Shown: positions 37,545 to 51,583 of the stretch, in pieces | Position numbering within the stretch: the stretch's first letter is position 1 | How the letters are laid out: every line of letters begins with the position of its first letter | DNA from: Amanita rubescens | Lineage: Eukaryota > Basidiomycota > Agaricomycetes > Agaricales > Amanitaceae | DNA: 64,000 nt | Reading direction: 5' to 3' | Assembly (NCBI GenBank): GCA_015039365.1 | Contig: WION01000001.1 | Location: forward strand, 992,001-1,056,000 | The notes under the pieces: model-generated | Database searches by the model: none | The model's input: only the letters and a program-made list of their open reading frames with translations | Told to the model about the DNA's origin: nothing | Translations under genes and position numbers: made by a program

Positions 37545-39248
37545 CTACAGTTCATTGAAGAATGCACCATCAACCTCGAGCTCATTCTTACCCTTTCTCT
37601 TTTTTACCTCCAAGGGGTCCTTCTCAGGCTTGCGTTTCCGCTTTCGTGTTCTATGAGCTTCCGATTCATCGTCATGAGTCGCCTCCGTTAGCTTGCTCGT
37701 CATCTGCACCGGAACGATCTCCATTCGCTTCGTTCTCGGAATCATTTTTAGACCGCCCTCCGAATCACTATCGGAATCATCTAATTCCTCTTTTTTGTCT
37801 TTGCGGAGAAAAGCTTCGAGATTGGACATTCGCAAGACTTCCTCGTGACCAACACTACCGACCCACCACGGTCCATGGGTATGGTTATTATCGTCATCAT
37901 CGTCATCGTCATCTCCGCGGCGATGAATACTTTGTCCAACACCTTTTACAGCACTCGACCCGATTGATAGCTGTTGCCGTCCCTCGCCGACGGCAATGCG
38001 TTCAACAGGCCATTCACCATGGTCCGTCACCAAGCCCAGCAATTTTGTCGGGAATAACTGTACGGCGCGTACGTAGCCATCGGACGATCCTGTCAGAATT
38101 ACGCTACTTGCGTCAATACCGGGAATATCGGGCGGAATATTGCAAAGCGCATCAATTGACATGGGATGTCTGGATTCGGCTGAATAGTGTGCTGAGTTGG
38201 GATCGAAAATAGACGTACCCAGGGATTCGGTCAACGCAATCACCCCAACCCTTATTACGGTTAAATATTGACAAAACACCAAGTTGGGTACCAACTACCG
38301 CCTTCGTATCGCTAGATAAAACCGAAGATGTCGCACGTAAATTAGAATGATACCTTAAGGTTTTATGACATTGTACACACCCTCTGATCGCCACTATTGA
38401 CAAGAGCTCATCTTCTTGATCTTCTGAGTGAGCTAGCGGTTCTAGCTTCTTAGATCGGACGTCCATGACAGATAGGGAACCATCGCCGCTATCAAGTGAT
38501 CAGAAACTACCCGGTATTCTCTGAACAAGCCCCAAACGTAGCGCACCTTGTCGCAACCAGCTGCTTCTTGTCACCCAGCCATAGAAAATCAGTGATGTAA
38601 TCAAAATGCTGTGTGTACGCCCGCAGGCAGTCACGTTGTCTCGGATCCCACAACTGAATGAAGAAACATCAGAACAAGATAGAAAAAACATGACAGTGGA
38701 CATAGGATCATCAATTAGTATCGGCAATGCACGGTGAAAGAAGCAGCAGTCATCATCATACACGAACCTTGATAACGCCATCATCATCTCCCGTGCATAT
38801 CAAACCAGGCATGAGATATTTGACACGATTGATCGGTGAGCTGAAACGAAACGGTTCTAGCCATGTCAGAAATATACAACCAGGCCAGCAGTTTGCACTG
38901 TTTCTGTACTCACTCATGAGCCTTCGGCAGAGTGTCTATCGCTTGCGTATTAGTGTCAATGATGCTGCATAACGACAGAAATGAGAGAAGTATAAAAACG
39001 GCAAAAAATGTCAGTACGCACTGGAGCGACTTGGATTTCCCCACAGCATACAACTGTGAACCGTCTTCGTTGATGCTGAGGCCACGGCATGAACGCTTCG
39101 ATGGCCGTATGGTAAAAACTGGTTCGTGATTTCCTTCGTTGTCGTACGCAAATGCTTCGACATGACCTGTCAACAGACCGGCATAAACCGTAGTAACAGT
39201 GGGGTGAAAAACGAGGTCGAATACTTGTGCACCCGCGGGTATCTCCAT
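37545..39248 (-). CDS. JIP5: WD-repeat protein JIP5/WDR55
   Basis: Nucleolar WD40 protein of the JIP5/WDR55 family, linked to ribosome biogenesis. The start is MEIPAGAQVFDLVFHPT (39248), the typical opening blade, followed by VYAGLLTGHVEAFAYD, then KRSCRGLSINEDGSQLYAVG. Middle blades are spread over several exons (38150-38900). A blade ends TGSSDGYVRAVQLFPTKLLG. The C-terminal tail is acidic then Lys/Arg-rich (RTRKRKRKPEKDP, KKRKGKNELEVDGAFFNEL), a nuclear/nucleolar signal ending with the family's conserved FF-x-EL. A run of nine Asp residues lies near 37900. Length and order fit the family. Confidence 0.9.
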
Positions 39249-39487
39249 CGCTGAGCGCGCAAGTCGAAACTTGACAGACAGTTTGACGTTCAGTCCGAAC
39301 CCGCTAATATTACGTCATCCATGTAGAAATGGAGATCCCAAATTTGTATTTTTATTCTTTCTTCCTTGTAAAAGCACAATGAATCTGATGGTACATGATA
39401 CATGAACTAGGTATAAATATAACATAGATGGGTTATGAGTGGATATCACAGGGTGACGATAAGAGAGATAAGCAAGGATGCGCCTGT

Positions 39488-42400
39488 TCAGTCCGGAAGT
39501 TCGAAATACGACCTGAACATGGATTCGCTCCGCAATCCAGAAGTCCGTATCACAGTATGCACATGTAGAAATAGGCGGGGAAATCGCCGGGTGAAGTAAG
39601 CCAGATACCCATCTGGCATTGATCCTAGGTGTCGCTTTACATTATCAGGTATATCTTGATAGTGATGTTTCTATTCACAAGTCACATCAGTACACTGATG
39701 CGCCACTTGAAAAATAAACGTACTTTGTTCCGCAATGCACGTAACAAATCTTGGACAGATTTGCCATCATATTTTCTGAATTTCCCCAAGTTCTCATTGA
39801 AGATCTTGTCTAGCCGTCCATGCCAGTCATTGCCCAAGATACTGGCCGCGTCTGTTTCAAGCTCTATTAGGTATGGGTCTTTTGGGTCCCGGCACATAAT
39901 TTCAAACCGGTCTGATGCGTCCTGCAGGAAATTCAATCGTTTTCCGGAGTCCCAGAAAAATGGATGTAATAGGCATGTCGTCGTATCTGGCCTGTACATG
40001 ACAAGTTAGTGAACTCTGGTCCATAATACCGGTAACACTGATTTATACACACCGTTGAGACGCCTCTGGGTCCAACATCTGCGTAATTAGATCGACAGCT
40101 TCTGATCCTTCTTCTCCAAATCTCTCCAAGCCACCGAGGTTCTTGGTATTCTTGAGAATGTTCACTTCTCTCTCATACTTGTCTCCAAATGGATGCCCCC
40201 CATTCGTTAGGGTATAGTAAAAGAGACACCCTAATGCAAATATATCGACAGACTTGGTCAGTCGAGGCTTTCCACTTGGGAGTGGGTTTGATCCAGAACC
40301 GGATCCACTAGCGCTGAGGACAGTAGCCACACTTCCTCTTGATGACATCGAGTTGTCATCGTTCACTTCGTCCAGCTTCACTTCTCCTCTGAGAATTTCG
40401 GGAGCCCGCCATCCTACAGTTCCTGCTGCCATTGCACCATAGGCTGTGGGGGCGAAGCTCGTTTGATCCATTTCCAACTTCTTGCATAAGCCAAAATCTG
40501 AGATCAGCATCCTGTAGCTGCCTTCAGGACCGCCCCCTGGCTTTGCACTGGAAATAAGTATGTTCTGAGGTTTAATGTCTCGATGAACGAGCTTGAGTGC
40601 ATGTAGGTGTTTCAATCCACCGGTGATCTGCTTCAAGGCCCGCTTAGGATTGAAGGAAATGGCAATATCTCTCCACTGGTCTCGGTCCGGATTTTCGATA
40701 ATATCTGCCAGCGATGCGGGGCATAGTTCGAGCGCGATGTATAAAAAGTTTGCATGCGATTCTTGATAATAGTATCTTATCACGTTGGGATGATCGTCGC
40801 TCTCTTGCAATATGCTGACTTCACGGGAGGCCAGCGTCACGAAATCGCGTAACAGACGCTTCACCGCCACCGCTCGGCCTTGTAGCGAGCCTTGGAACAC
40901 AACCGTACCATGAGAACCGTAACCTAAAGCAAGATTCAGAACTAAACATAGTCATGGCGCAGGAAGCCTTACCCAAGATACTGTCCGAAACAGCTAATGA
41001 TGGCCCAACTTGGACAGCGGGCGAAGCTGGTGAAGCGGTCGCGGATAGCATTGCAGGGGATGATTGCCCAAATGGTGTCTCGAGGCTGTCGCTCTTACCA
41101 CCCTCGTCTACACTCTGGGTGACGATTGCAACTTTCTTCTTCTTTCCTCTCTTCCCCCGCCTAGCCTTCCTCCGACCCGGTGTAACAGGGACGTCGCCGT
41201 CCGCTTCCATATCTTTCTCACTATCATCCACTTCATCCGCTTCCAGCAGTGATAAAGCGGCACGAGACTCAGATCTGGGCCCTCGGGAGGATGAATCTGA
41301 TAATGGCGTCGCGGGCGTTGAACTTCTTGGCTGCTCGCCAGGCGCTCCATCAAGACGAAGAATTCCATCCGAATTTTGCACGTCTTTTAAATCGAGCTCG
41401 ATAGGCTCCAGCGTTGGGCTCAAAACACTCAACGTCGTAATCCCTTTGGTCATCTTGGTTTGCAGCCTCTTCCAGGTCATCCATGCTGACACTATACCAA
41501 TTACAATTATAATCACTGCCATCGGCCACGTCGAGCCACGTCGCGTTAGTAAGGCATCGTCAGCATCAATCGAACCAGGGGGCGCTTCATCGGTAATTCT
41601 CCCTCCAGCATTTCTTCTGACATCTTCACGGATTGGGCCTGATGTCATCGGTACCGGAGCTTCGACCATGGGAACACCACGTCCTGCTTCAATCAGCCTC
41701 TTCAAGGGCCACTCTCCCTCTTCGATTTTCCTCACGCCAAGTAAACACCGCCTGTCCGATATGACATCCGTACGACAATTCAGGTCCCCTAGTTTCGGAT
41801 TTCGCACTGGGATAGCGTCATCCAAATGAACTGCTTGCGATGTATGAGACCCTTCGATAAGTCTTCCCCTGTGATCCTTGCTACTATCGCGAAAGGCGAC
41901 AAGAGGAAAACGATCCTGACTCATCGCAAAAAGGCTCCCAGTTTCCGTGACTATTCCTACATGGGCCGAGTCCATGTTGGGTAGAATAGCAGCAGCACTT
42001 TCGGGAGAGAAATTTGGAAGTACATCTTGCAAACGTGGCAGGGGTTGTTCAAGAATGAAAGGGTGAGAACTAGTAGGTGAAGCGTTTCAAGACGTCAAAG
42101 ATGGCGACGCTAACAATAGGTGTAAGTCAACAGCATCACATGAGTCACAGCTTAGCATACATGGGATTACTGAATTTCTGAACCCAGAGAGGCTGTGAAT
42201 CTGGACTTCCTTTAGGTCTAGCCGTGAAAGAGATGATCTCCCCTGTAGGGAGGCTCTGGATATATGCATTGTCCTTGGTGCTTCTGTACGATGCCTGCAA
42301 CACCTGGTCTTGATTGTTGGGTCCATAAACGGAAAATGACAGATTCTGTATGGGCGGCTGGGTGGGGCCGCGGTGACGTGGGCGCGTCGATATTGAAATA

Positions 42401-43165
42401 TGATAGTCTTAACCAATCATCGTTTTTATGAATTTTTAACCCCATAAAATAGAATGACTCACCCGTACGTCCAATGAATACTTCACTCCGAGAGGGTTTG
42501 CTCCCCTCCAGTTCGTCCAAGTCAACATCATCGTCCTTCAGATCGTCGAAAGGATCCCAAGGACATTCAGTATTCATAGTAGCTTTAATCTTGCCAGTCT
42601 CCAGCTCGATGAGTAATAGAGACGTCTCCTTGCGACCAACAAACATCCTACTCCCTTCGTCTCCTGGTAAAGAGAACGGAGACATGTCCACCAATTCGGA
42701 CACCGTGAGCGGAAAGCGCTTGAGTGGGCTCGAGGGGTTTGTCATGATGAAAATAGCGCCCGACTGCGGCTCTATGATGTAGGTCTCCTGAATGTCCGAC
42801 TCGTCCGTGAGGTCGGGATCGTATTCGACATGGTCCGTGCGTACTAGAGGAATGAGAGCGGGAGGAACAGAGGAGTTGGAAGGGATAGGAGGAGAAAATG
42901 ATGACATGGACCATAATGTTTGTCCCGAGGTTCTATTGAGCGCGTGAAGCTTGCCATCGACTGAGGCAACCAGGACAATGTCAAGTAAATCATGCTCTGG
43001 GGGTTTGTCAGATGAGGTGGGCGGATGAGGTGGTAGAAAGCGATATTTAGCAGGAAGCTCGGCGAGCGCCTGCAGGCTTGGGGGCGATGGAAGCGGAACG
43101 AGTTGAGCAAGGCATGCAAATGCAGCAGAGAAGATAAGTATAAAAAGGCAGAATACGGGAGTCAT
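39488..43165 (-). CDS. IRE1: ER stress sensor IRE1, kinase/endoribonuclease
   Basis: Transmembrane sensor of the unfolded protein response; it splices HAC1/XBP1-type mRNA. Signal peptide MTPVFCLFILIFSAAFACLA (43165), then a luminal sensor with IVLVASVDGKLHALNRTSGQ and a YIIEPQSGAIFIM strand. One membrane span at about 41490-41530 (WPMAVIIIVIGIVSAWMTW). The acidic/basic linker is KARRGKRGKKKK. Kinase: LGYGSHGTVVFQG across an intron, VAVK, LVHRDIKPQNIL, DFG and WRAPEILRGE, with a Ser/Gly insert near 40300-40370. The C-terminal KEN ribonuclease domain starts near 40000 (HPFFWDSGKRLNFLQDASDR), continues KYDGKSVQDLLRALRNK and ends SYFELPD at 39488. Complete. The target mRNA is not in this window. 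Confidence 0.95.
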
Positions 43166-43293
43166 TGGGGTGCATTACCGCCGTAGCGGAAGCAGTCTTG
43201 GTTGTAACAAGGAAACGGTTATTTTCACTCGGGTGCCTCGGTAGTGGCTGTACATCCATGTGCTATAGCTACATCAAAACATGACTACCAAGG

Positions 43294-45734
43294 CTATGAT
43301 CTTAACTGTCGAGTATTATATACAATTAAATACGCTGACGCTGTGCAAAGTCCAATCGAAAGCAGAATCAATGAGTAGCAGAATGCATATCTGCACCGCT
43401 GAATCCAAGGGTCGAACATTCTTCTGCTCGACTCTGCCCTTCCCCTCACCTCTAAAAGCTTAACCCCATACAAATGGTCAAACACTCTGTTGGGCGCTGT
43501 CACGATTACTAAAAGTCTTCTCAACGCCCGTGCTAGCCAATCCTCCCTCCGTGGACGAGCCGGTACCGGTCTGGGAATGAATGGATAGCCAAAAGAGATG
43601 CCCCTCATGGACCTCTTCGGATCGTTCAGCCTCTCTCTTCGCTGCTCAGTTGGCTGCTTTTCTGCGACCCAACGCGTGACAGGTGGAAGATTCTGCTTCT
43701 TGTCTTTCCTTTGCAACGATACGCGAGCCATCTCCCGAGCTTGGTGGATTGGCTGTTCCAACGCCTCCAAACTCTTCCTCCTCTTTCGCAGGCCAACACA
43801 AAAAAGGAACCTTTCTTTCCAATACCTCGAATTGAAATAGAACTCCCAAAACGTGAGCCGCGGAGGTTGCTCACCAAAGTGGGTAAAATGCCATCCACCG
43901 ATAGGCCACAGGAACGGGCACACGAATCCCAACCAGAAGGCCCAAAACGCGGGAGTCGTGTCGAGCCACACCTGTCTCTTTGACCTGAGCACGGTCACGC
44001 GTCCGCCACTGCCATAGCCTGCATCGGATTCCCAACGTCTTGCGATAAAGGACTCGGAGGCAGATTGGACGTGAGATTGTCCAGAATGTATGCTCATGAG
44101 TTCCGCCCTAGACTCTCCCGAGGCACTGGGCAGTGGACGGAAAACAGTTAATTTTCCCACTTCCTCGTCTCTCTCTTCTTCTTCTTCCTCTTCTTCTCTC
44201 TCCTCCTCCTCTTCTTCTTCCTCCGCATTGTCAGGATCCTCGGGATCCTCCGTCGCGCCACCGACTACACTATCACGCGCCTCATAACTTGACGCCGTCA
44301 CAAAGCTCGCGACGTCATCTGTAGTATATCTGGATCCACCCTCCTCGCTTCCGATAATTGTCGATAATCCAGACATATGGCCTGGTCGTTGTTGCCTTGG
44401 TGGCCGGAGCGGTGGGCCAGATCCCGTATGAGATGGGTGTGGTCCAGGGAATGGTGGTCTGAGATCAGGCTGAGGTAAAGATGGAGGCTCCGATGTTTTT
44501 GTATTCGTGGACCTAGGGACAACGGAAGAAGTTGTCGACGCGTGCGTACGAGATGAAGTTTGAGAAACGGTGCGGTTCAGTGGTCTTGTGATAAACGGAG
44601 ACGAATACACAGGTGATGGCCCTACAGCAAATTGTCCTAAGTTCTTCCCGGTAAAACGATGCTGTTGAAAAACTCACGAGTCACTTCTGATCCTTGCGAA
44701 ACTGATCCCGCCGGACTATTTGTCGTGTTATTCGTGTTTTGCCGAGAAAACGCTGCTGCAGACACATCGCCCATGAACGGCAACGACTTTGTCTTCTTCA
44801 GCGAATCAGGGGACACATAATCGACCTCCGCAATAGGCGACAATTGTTGTGCCTTCGGATAGTCATATGCACCGGCAAACACGTCGGTAGCCGCAGCAGG
44901 TGTTATATGGTCGCGCAAGGACTGCATGCCTTGCGCGAATTCGGCATTGGCGTTCAAATTAAGTCGTAAATTGGAACGACCACCCTGCGGGGACGTAGGT
45001 GAGTCGGATTCCGGACCGTACGATGCGAAATATTGCCCCGTTCTTTCCTGTGAGTACGTTTCTAAAGGAGGCGCAGATGCAGATCGTCCCATCTGATCCG
45101 CAGCGTACCCTCTTCCCGTGGGATCATCCTCGTCTTCGTATGGATAATCCTCAGGATCCAGACGAATCACCGCTGGGAACGGATTATGCGCAAAGGGAGA
45201 CACGGGCCGTTCTTGTTCATCCGGAGAGACATCAACCATGTCCATTTCGTTCTCTTCCTCCTCGTCGCCGCCGATAGCCAATCCAATGGGAGGTCGAGCA
45301 ACATTAGGTAGTCCAGTTCGCGGTTGAGGACGGCCGGAAAGCGTTTGTGAGTGCGAATAAGAAGGATTCTGGTACATTCGTTGACCCTGGTAAGAAAACG
45401 TGCCTGTCTGCTGTTGTAGCTCGTGCAGAGAAGAAAATGACGTAGGGTACTGGTACGCTGTGACCGCGGACCCAGAACTGAGGCTGGCACTGGAAGCGCC
45501 AGGACCCGCGGTGATATTATCATTGTCAAAGCCAGTGATAGAGCTAGGTGATGATCGAGGAATCGGAGCGCTGATAGTCAGCGTGTTGAGCTGTGATGGT
45601 CTTCCATCTTTCGAGGTGGTCGATGACACAGAATCTCCCCTTTTCAAGTGGCCTTGCCTTTCATGATGCAGAGGAAGGATTCTTTCAGAGTCTTCGTCCG
45701 TCGAACCGCGCATACGCGAAAGAAAGGAAAACAT
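43294..45734 (-). CDS. Ser-rich fungal membrane protein
   Basis: Two exons joined at about 44682/44625 (phase-1 joint, donor GTGAGT) give roughly 790 residues. The N-terminal half is Ser/Pro/Gln-rich and acidic, predicted disordered. An extreme Glu run lies at 44160-44225. The C-terminal third has a hydrophobic stretch (TTPAFWAFWLGFVCPFLWPI), a conserved-looking HFGEQPPRLTFWEFYFN, several basic helices and a final membrane span (YAFCYSLILLSIGLCTASAY) close to the C-terminus. This layout matches conserved fungal 'serine-rich' membrane proteins of unknown function. A TATA-like element lies upstream at 45915-45922. Membrane location is inferred from hydropathy by eye. Confidence 0.75.
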
Positions 45735-46390
45735 GATGGAATCCTGTATTCACGGTATGCGTTGTGAGATGGAGATCAAATACCGTATCTATGAAGCGCA
45801 GCGAGTAATGGGACGACTTGGGTGCGTGCGCGGGGAGGCCAGCGCTTTAATACAAGCGAGAGTATGCGAAAGAGCAAAAGGGTCAACAGCCATGCGAATG
45901 ACGGGGGGCATACGCTTATATAGATGGGGTGGCCTCGCAGCTTTAATGCCCCCCTGCGTGTATTGATAACTAAGAATGGGGCCGTATTACCTTATGTTGA
46001 ATCACAAGTCGGAGAAGTTCCGGGGTTAGCCTTGCACAGCATACGGCGGCTTCAGTTTATCGATGCGCTTGAAATGGTATTCTAACATGCTGTAGGCGCG
46101 CTGTGATGATGATAACCATAATAAAATTAACTGCCGTCAACTCAAAACGTGTTCGGCACGTGATATATGGCATTGGTATTAGAGTCTGATTGTCAGGTTG
46201 CTGGTGCCTTGTGCGGCCTGAATGGAAGCGGAATATTAGATATTCCAGTTCATGAAAGGACTTGTGCTCGGGAATTTGATATGAAGGTGTGAACGACAGA
46301 ACTCGTGGTAGCCTCGAGGCATCGATCACAGTCAAAGGTTCAACACGGATTACAATCAAGAACATCGGTATTATAAAATGTCGTAAAATG
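45735..46390. other. Intergenic region
   Basis: About 650 bp between the Ser-rich membrane protein start and the stop of the acidic protein gene, both minus strand. Open frames here lack domains. The only motif I noticed is a TATA-like element at 45915-45922. Confidence 0.5.
45915..45922 (-). promoter_or_regulatory. TATA-like element upstream of the Ser-rich membrane protein
   Basis: On the minus strand the sequence reads TATATAAG, about 180 bp upstream of the start codon at 45734. Position and sequence fit a TATA box if the 5' UTR is about 130-150 nt, which is not known. Confidence 0.35.
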
Positions 46391-46993
46391 TCATTCCTCG
46401 GGTTGTTCTTGGTGGTCTGATCCACTATCAGCACTACTGCTATCGTCATCCGAGTCTAGCTCGTCAACTTCATCTTCATCTGGTAGAGGTACGGTCTCCG
46501 GTTCCACCACATCGGTTGCAGTGGGCTCCTCCTCTTCCTTATCTTCCAACTCGACTTCTTTCACACCTTTCGTCACCTCTTTCAAATCCTGCGTCTCCAC
46601 CTGAGGCTCAGTGGCAGGCTCTGTCGACGTCTGATCCGGCTCAGGACTCGTCCGGATTTCTTCTTGTTGTGGCATGGCAGACCAAGTACCAAACTCATCA
46701 GCGTCGCTCGAAGTCGGCGCGCCCTCCGCTCTAGCTCGTTTTGCAGCGGACTCTCCCACGTATCCCTCTTTCCCGACAGATTCGTGTCTGTCTGAACTCG
46801 CGTCATCTTGCTCGGAGGTGCTCAACCTCCGCTTCCGTGGTTTGTGAGGTGCATTGGATGTTGCTGGGGGTATCGAGCGTCAATCAGAAGCGCGAATAAA
46901 AGTAAAAAAAAGTGAAGCGTACGATCATCTTCCCATGGTCGATCTGAACGGGGGATGACTGAATGTGAGAGGCGCCGAATAAGACCAAACATG
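46391..46993 (-). CDS. Acidic, probably nuclear protein
   Basis: Two exons. The first starts at ATG 46991-46993 (MFGLIRRLSHSVIPRSDRPW); the joint (intron about 46867-46922) gives EDDPTSNAPHKPRKRRLSTS. The KPRKRR cluster is a plausible nuclear localisation signal. The rest is Glu/Asp/Ser/Thr-rich and ends DHQEQPEE at 46391. No fold recognised. The first about 35 residues look conserved in character (basic, hydrophobic, RPWEDD), the remainder disordered. The start is 277 bp from the divergent SES1 start. I cannot assign a function. Confidence 0.65.
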
Positions 46994-47270
46994 AAGTGGA
47001 GAGTCGTTGATGCGCGTGCTGCTTTGTTTACGTGTCATGAGATCCCACGCCCTCCGCCTTGTTCCCCGAACTTACGCTTATCCCATCACGAAGTGTAGAG
47101 ACTGCGCGTCTAAAACGCGTCTAGAACACGCTTTTCGCGCTTGAATGATACATTGCGGCACAGCCGGTTTTCACGCTCGTCTCCGCCTATCTTATCGCGC
47201 TTACGTAAGACTATCGATCGACTCAGATCGGGCAGAACACCATTAAATAAAAATTCCTTGTTCTCGAACG

Positions 47271-48861
<1,591 letters not shown>

Positions 48862-48867
48862 TTTTTA

Positions 48868-48885
48868 AAATAAATAAATAAATAT
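48868..48885 (+). promoter_or_regulatory. AATAAA repeats, likely poly(A) signal of SES1
   Basis: Overlapping AATAAA hexamers directly follow the SES1 stop codon, before the GT32 start at 48927. This fits a very short 3' UTR between tandem genes. Confidence 0.5.
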
Positions 48886-48926
48886 AATTTGTAAGTACGG
48901 CGTGGCTGTGCAGTGTACACTCTGCG

Positions 48927-51287
48927 ATGAACAACGGACTTCTGAGTCCCGCGACCGAAAAGCGGATGCGCCCAGCGTGGTCAGTGTTACGTGTCCCAAT
49001 TCCAGGCGCTCCTGCTCGACGTATTAGAATTCCTTTACCAAACCTCGCTGTCCTCCGTTGGCGTCTTCGCAGAAAACGTTCTCCACTTTTCCTCACTTTC
49101 GTCGCCGTCGCAGTTCTTCTTTCCCTCTTCCTCCTCTCTCGCGCTCGTCGCGCCAGGCCTTGGTCAAAACCAGCCCACGATGACCCCCACTCATCTCTCG
49201 TCTTTCATCGTAAAGAACTTCAGCGCATCTGGTCATGGGAGATTTCCAGTGGCCATTACCCAAGCTTCCATCCTGGTACTGTTTTCTTCCCTCTTTTTTT
49301 ATCCATATCCTGACTCTTTCCCTCCAAGTCCCAGAGAAAATTGCTCTCAAGGAGCTGCTCACAAACCCCTCTATTCCCTTTAGACCCAAGACTCGCTCCC
49401 GCTCTCTCACTGACCCCAGCATCTACGTCGGCACTCGTGGCACAGGCCCAAAGCGCGTCTATCTAGATATCCAGAGCCGTCCACCAAACATTGCATACCC
49501 CCCCAGGCCGGTCCCTGGAAGCGTCGCCGACATGGATATTATCATGAAGCATTGTGATTTCTCTCAAAACAAGGTTAGCTCTTTCCCCATCCCCTCTTCT
49601 CGTGCCACTCACCCTCTCTCAGTACGTGCGTGACTGCCTAGAGGTCCTCCGCATTGGAGGTGGTTTGGATAATGGCGATAGAATAAGGCGTGGAAAGATG
49701 GACGACTGGCACTATATTTATATTGAGCAGCATGACAACGATGCCTCTGACAGGGATCCCTGGACAACGCCTTTAAACGATACCATTACGACAAACACTC
49801 CCGACGCGTCTCAAGAACAGGATGAAAACCCAGATGCTGGTCTTGTCCGAAGACGCGGCGCACAGATGGAGGAAGAAGTGCCTCTGCCCGAACCAATGAC
49901 GTACAAGCCTTCCTATTCACTGGACACCGTATGTGATCCCGACAACCCCCGCCTCTTCCACATGTTTTGGGCCGGCCCTTTTACTGACAAACCCTATCTC
50001 GCCCTGCTCTCTTTCCTTTTTACTCAAAACACCGGTATTCACCTGCGTGAGTGGCCCGCAGATGCTGACGTCTGCCGTCCTCGATTCTGGCTATGGATTA
50101 ACCCTGGCCCTGCTGCCTCCTTACCCAATCCCAACGCTTTGAATGACATGTATGAACAGCTCAAAGCAAACCCCTGGGCTGCGCCTTTCCTCCACCCCAG
50201 GTTCAAAGACATTATTCAATTCAAGCTCTGGAACACGACCGAACAACTCGATGGAATCCCAGAGATCAAGGACGAATGGAGGATCTACAGAAATGCATTA
50301 TTCAACTCGGGCGGACATGTCATCAGCGTAAAGGAAGGAGAATCATCCACGAGTCCCAATGTTACCACTTCCACAGCGACAAGCGAGGAAAAGGAAGACA
50401 TGACCAAGAGACTGGGTTCCAAGTCGAGCGACACGTACGACAGAATGTCCGTCATTCTATCGGATATGGCACGCTTCGTCCTGTGTCACCGTTTCGGAGG
50501 AATTTACCTCGACGCGGATACCCTCCTCCTGCGGGACTGGGAAGAACTCTGGGGCTGGCGTGGCGCGTTTGCTTACCGCTGGTCTCGTCTGCCCAACTAC
50601 AACACCGCCGTCTTGCGCATGAACAAGGGATCAGCTCTCGGTACCTTTCTCTTCCGCACCGCTTTAAAGAACGGCCTCGATTTTCACCCGATGACTGTCA
50701 GTAGATATACTGCAGACGCGGCCGTGGAAGGGCTGCTACTTCGCTTACCAGACGCTCTTTTTGACTCGGCCTGGCTCAATACGGAAGATTACCAGAGAGA
50801 CAGGCCTCCTCAACCTTACTTTACCATGCAAGTGTCTTTTTTTTTAAAAAACCTGTCTTGCATATGCTGACTGTGTCATTAGATTCGAGCACTTTTTCGA
50901 AACACCCTCCCGCGACGGTGCAGCACCACAGGCCCTTGGTTTCCGTGGATTCTTCCGAGGAGCTTACTCGTACCACTTTCACAACTTTTGGTTCGTGCTT
51001 TACGTTACACACATCACTAGAGCTAACCAAACGATGGCCACACTCACAGGTGGAAGCCGTTCGACCCCGCGCGCAACTTTCCAGATCTAGGTCCCAGGTT
51101 CAAGGCGGGAGAAGAAGCTGCCCGTGCGGCTCTGCGCAAAGAAAAGCAAAAAAAGCAGGAAGCGGCTACCGTGACTGGCCGCAGTACGCTCAAAGTTGCA
51201 CCCGTGGACGACGAAGACGAAGAAGAAAAGGTTGAACACGACAAGCGTGATCTAGACTGGGCATGCCGTTCTCAAACGAACGTTTGA
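48927..51287 (+). CDS. GT32-type glycosyltransferase, type II membrane protein
   Basis: Predicted Golgi sugar transferase (glycosyltransferase sugar-binding region containing DXD motif; GT32). A short N-terminal cytosolic part is followed by a signal anchor (LFLTFVAVAVLLSLFLL), then a luminal catalytic domain. RLFHMFWAGPFTDKPYLALL, SVILSDMARFVLCHRFGGIY and the DAD metal-binding motif in LDADTLLLRDW are visible. Introns include a non-canonical GC-AG one at 50828-50882, needed to read FTIFEHFFETPS. After the joint HNFWWKPFDPARNFPDLGPR, the frame ends at TGA 51285-51287. A different frame continues convincingly to TGA 51343-51345 (see findings), so the C-terminus looks frameshifted. Donor sugar and acceptor unknown. 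Confidence 0.85.
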
Positions 51288-51583
51288 AGCGTACATACGC
51301 GGTGAAATACCCAGCATGTACGGTGAATGGATACGTTGGGATTGAGCCTCTAACGGCTTCGTAATACTCTTTTCTTTCGTTTGAGAGAGGAACGAGCTTT
51401 CTGGACCCTTTTCGTCTTTTTTGCATATTTCTTTGGACCGACTCTCGTCTGTTCATCGCATACCCGAGGGGTAGGATGCCCCATGCATATGATATACTAT
51501 ATATCTATATATGTAGTTACCACCAAATAATACACAGGTCAATCTAGACACGGCAATGTACCACGTCTGATAAATCCGATTCG

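Noticed and set aside
40954..41829. 291-codon open frame antisense to IRE1
   Set aside because: It lies entirely opposite the IRE1 luminal/TM/linker exons, has no domain and no proper composition; it is a shadow of the real frame.
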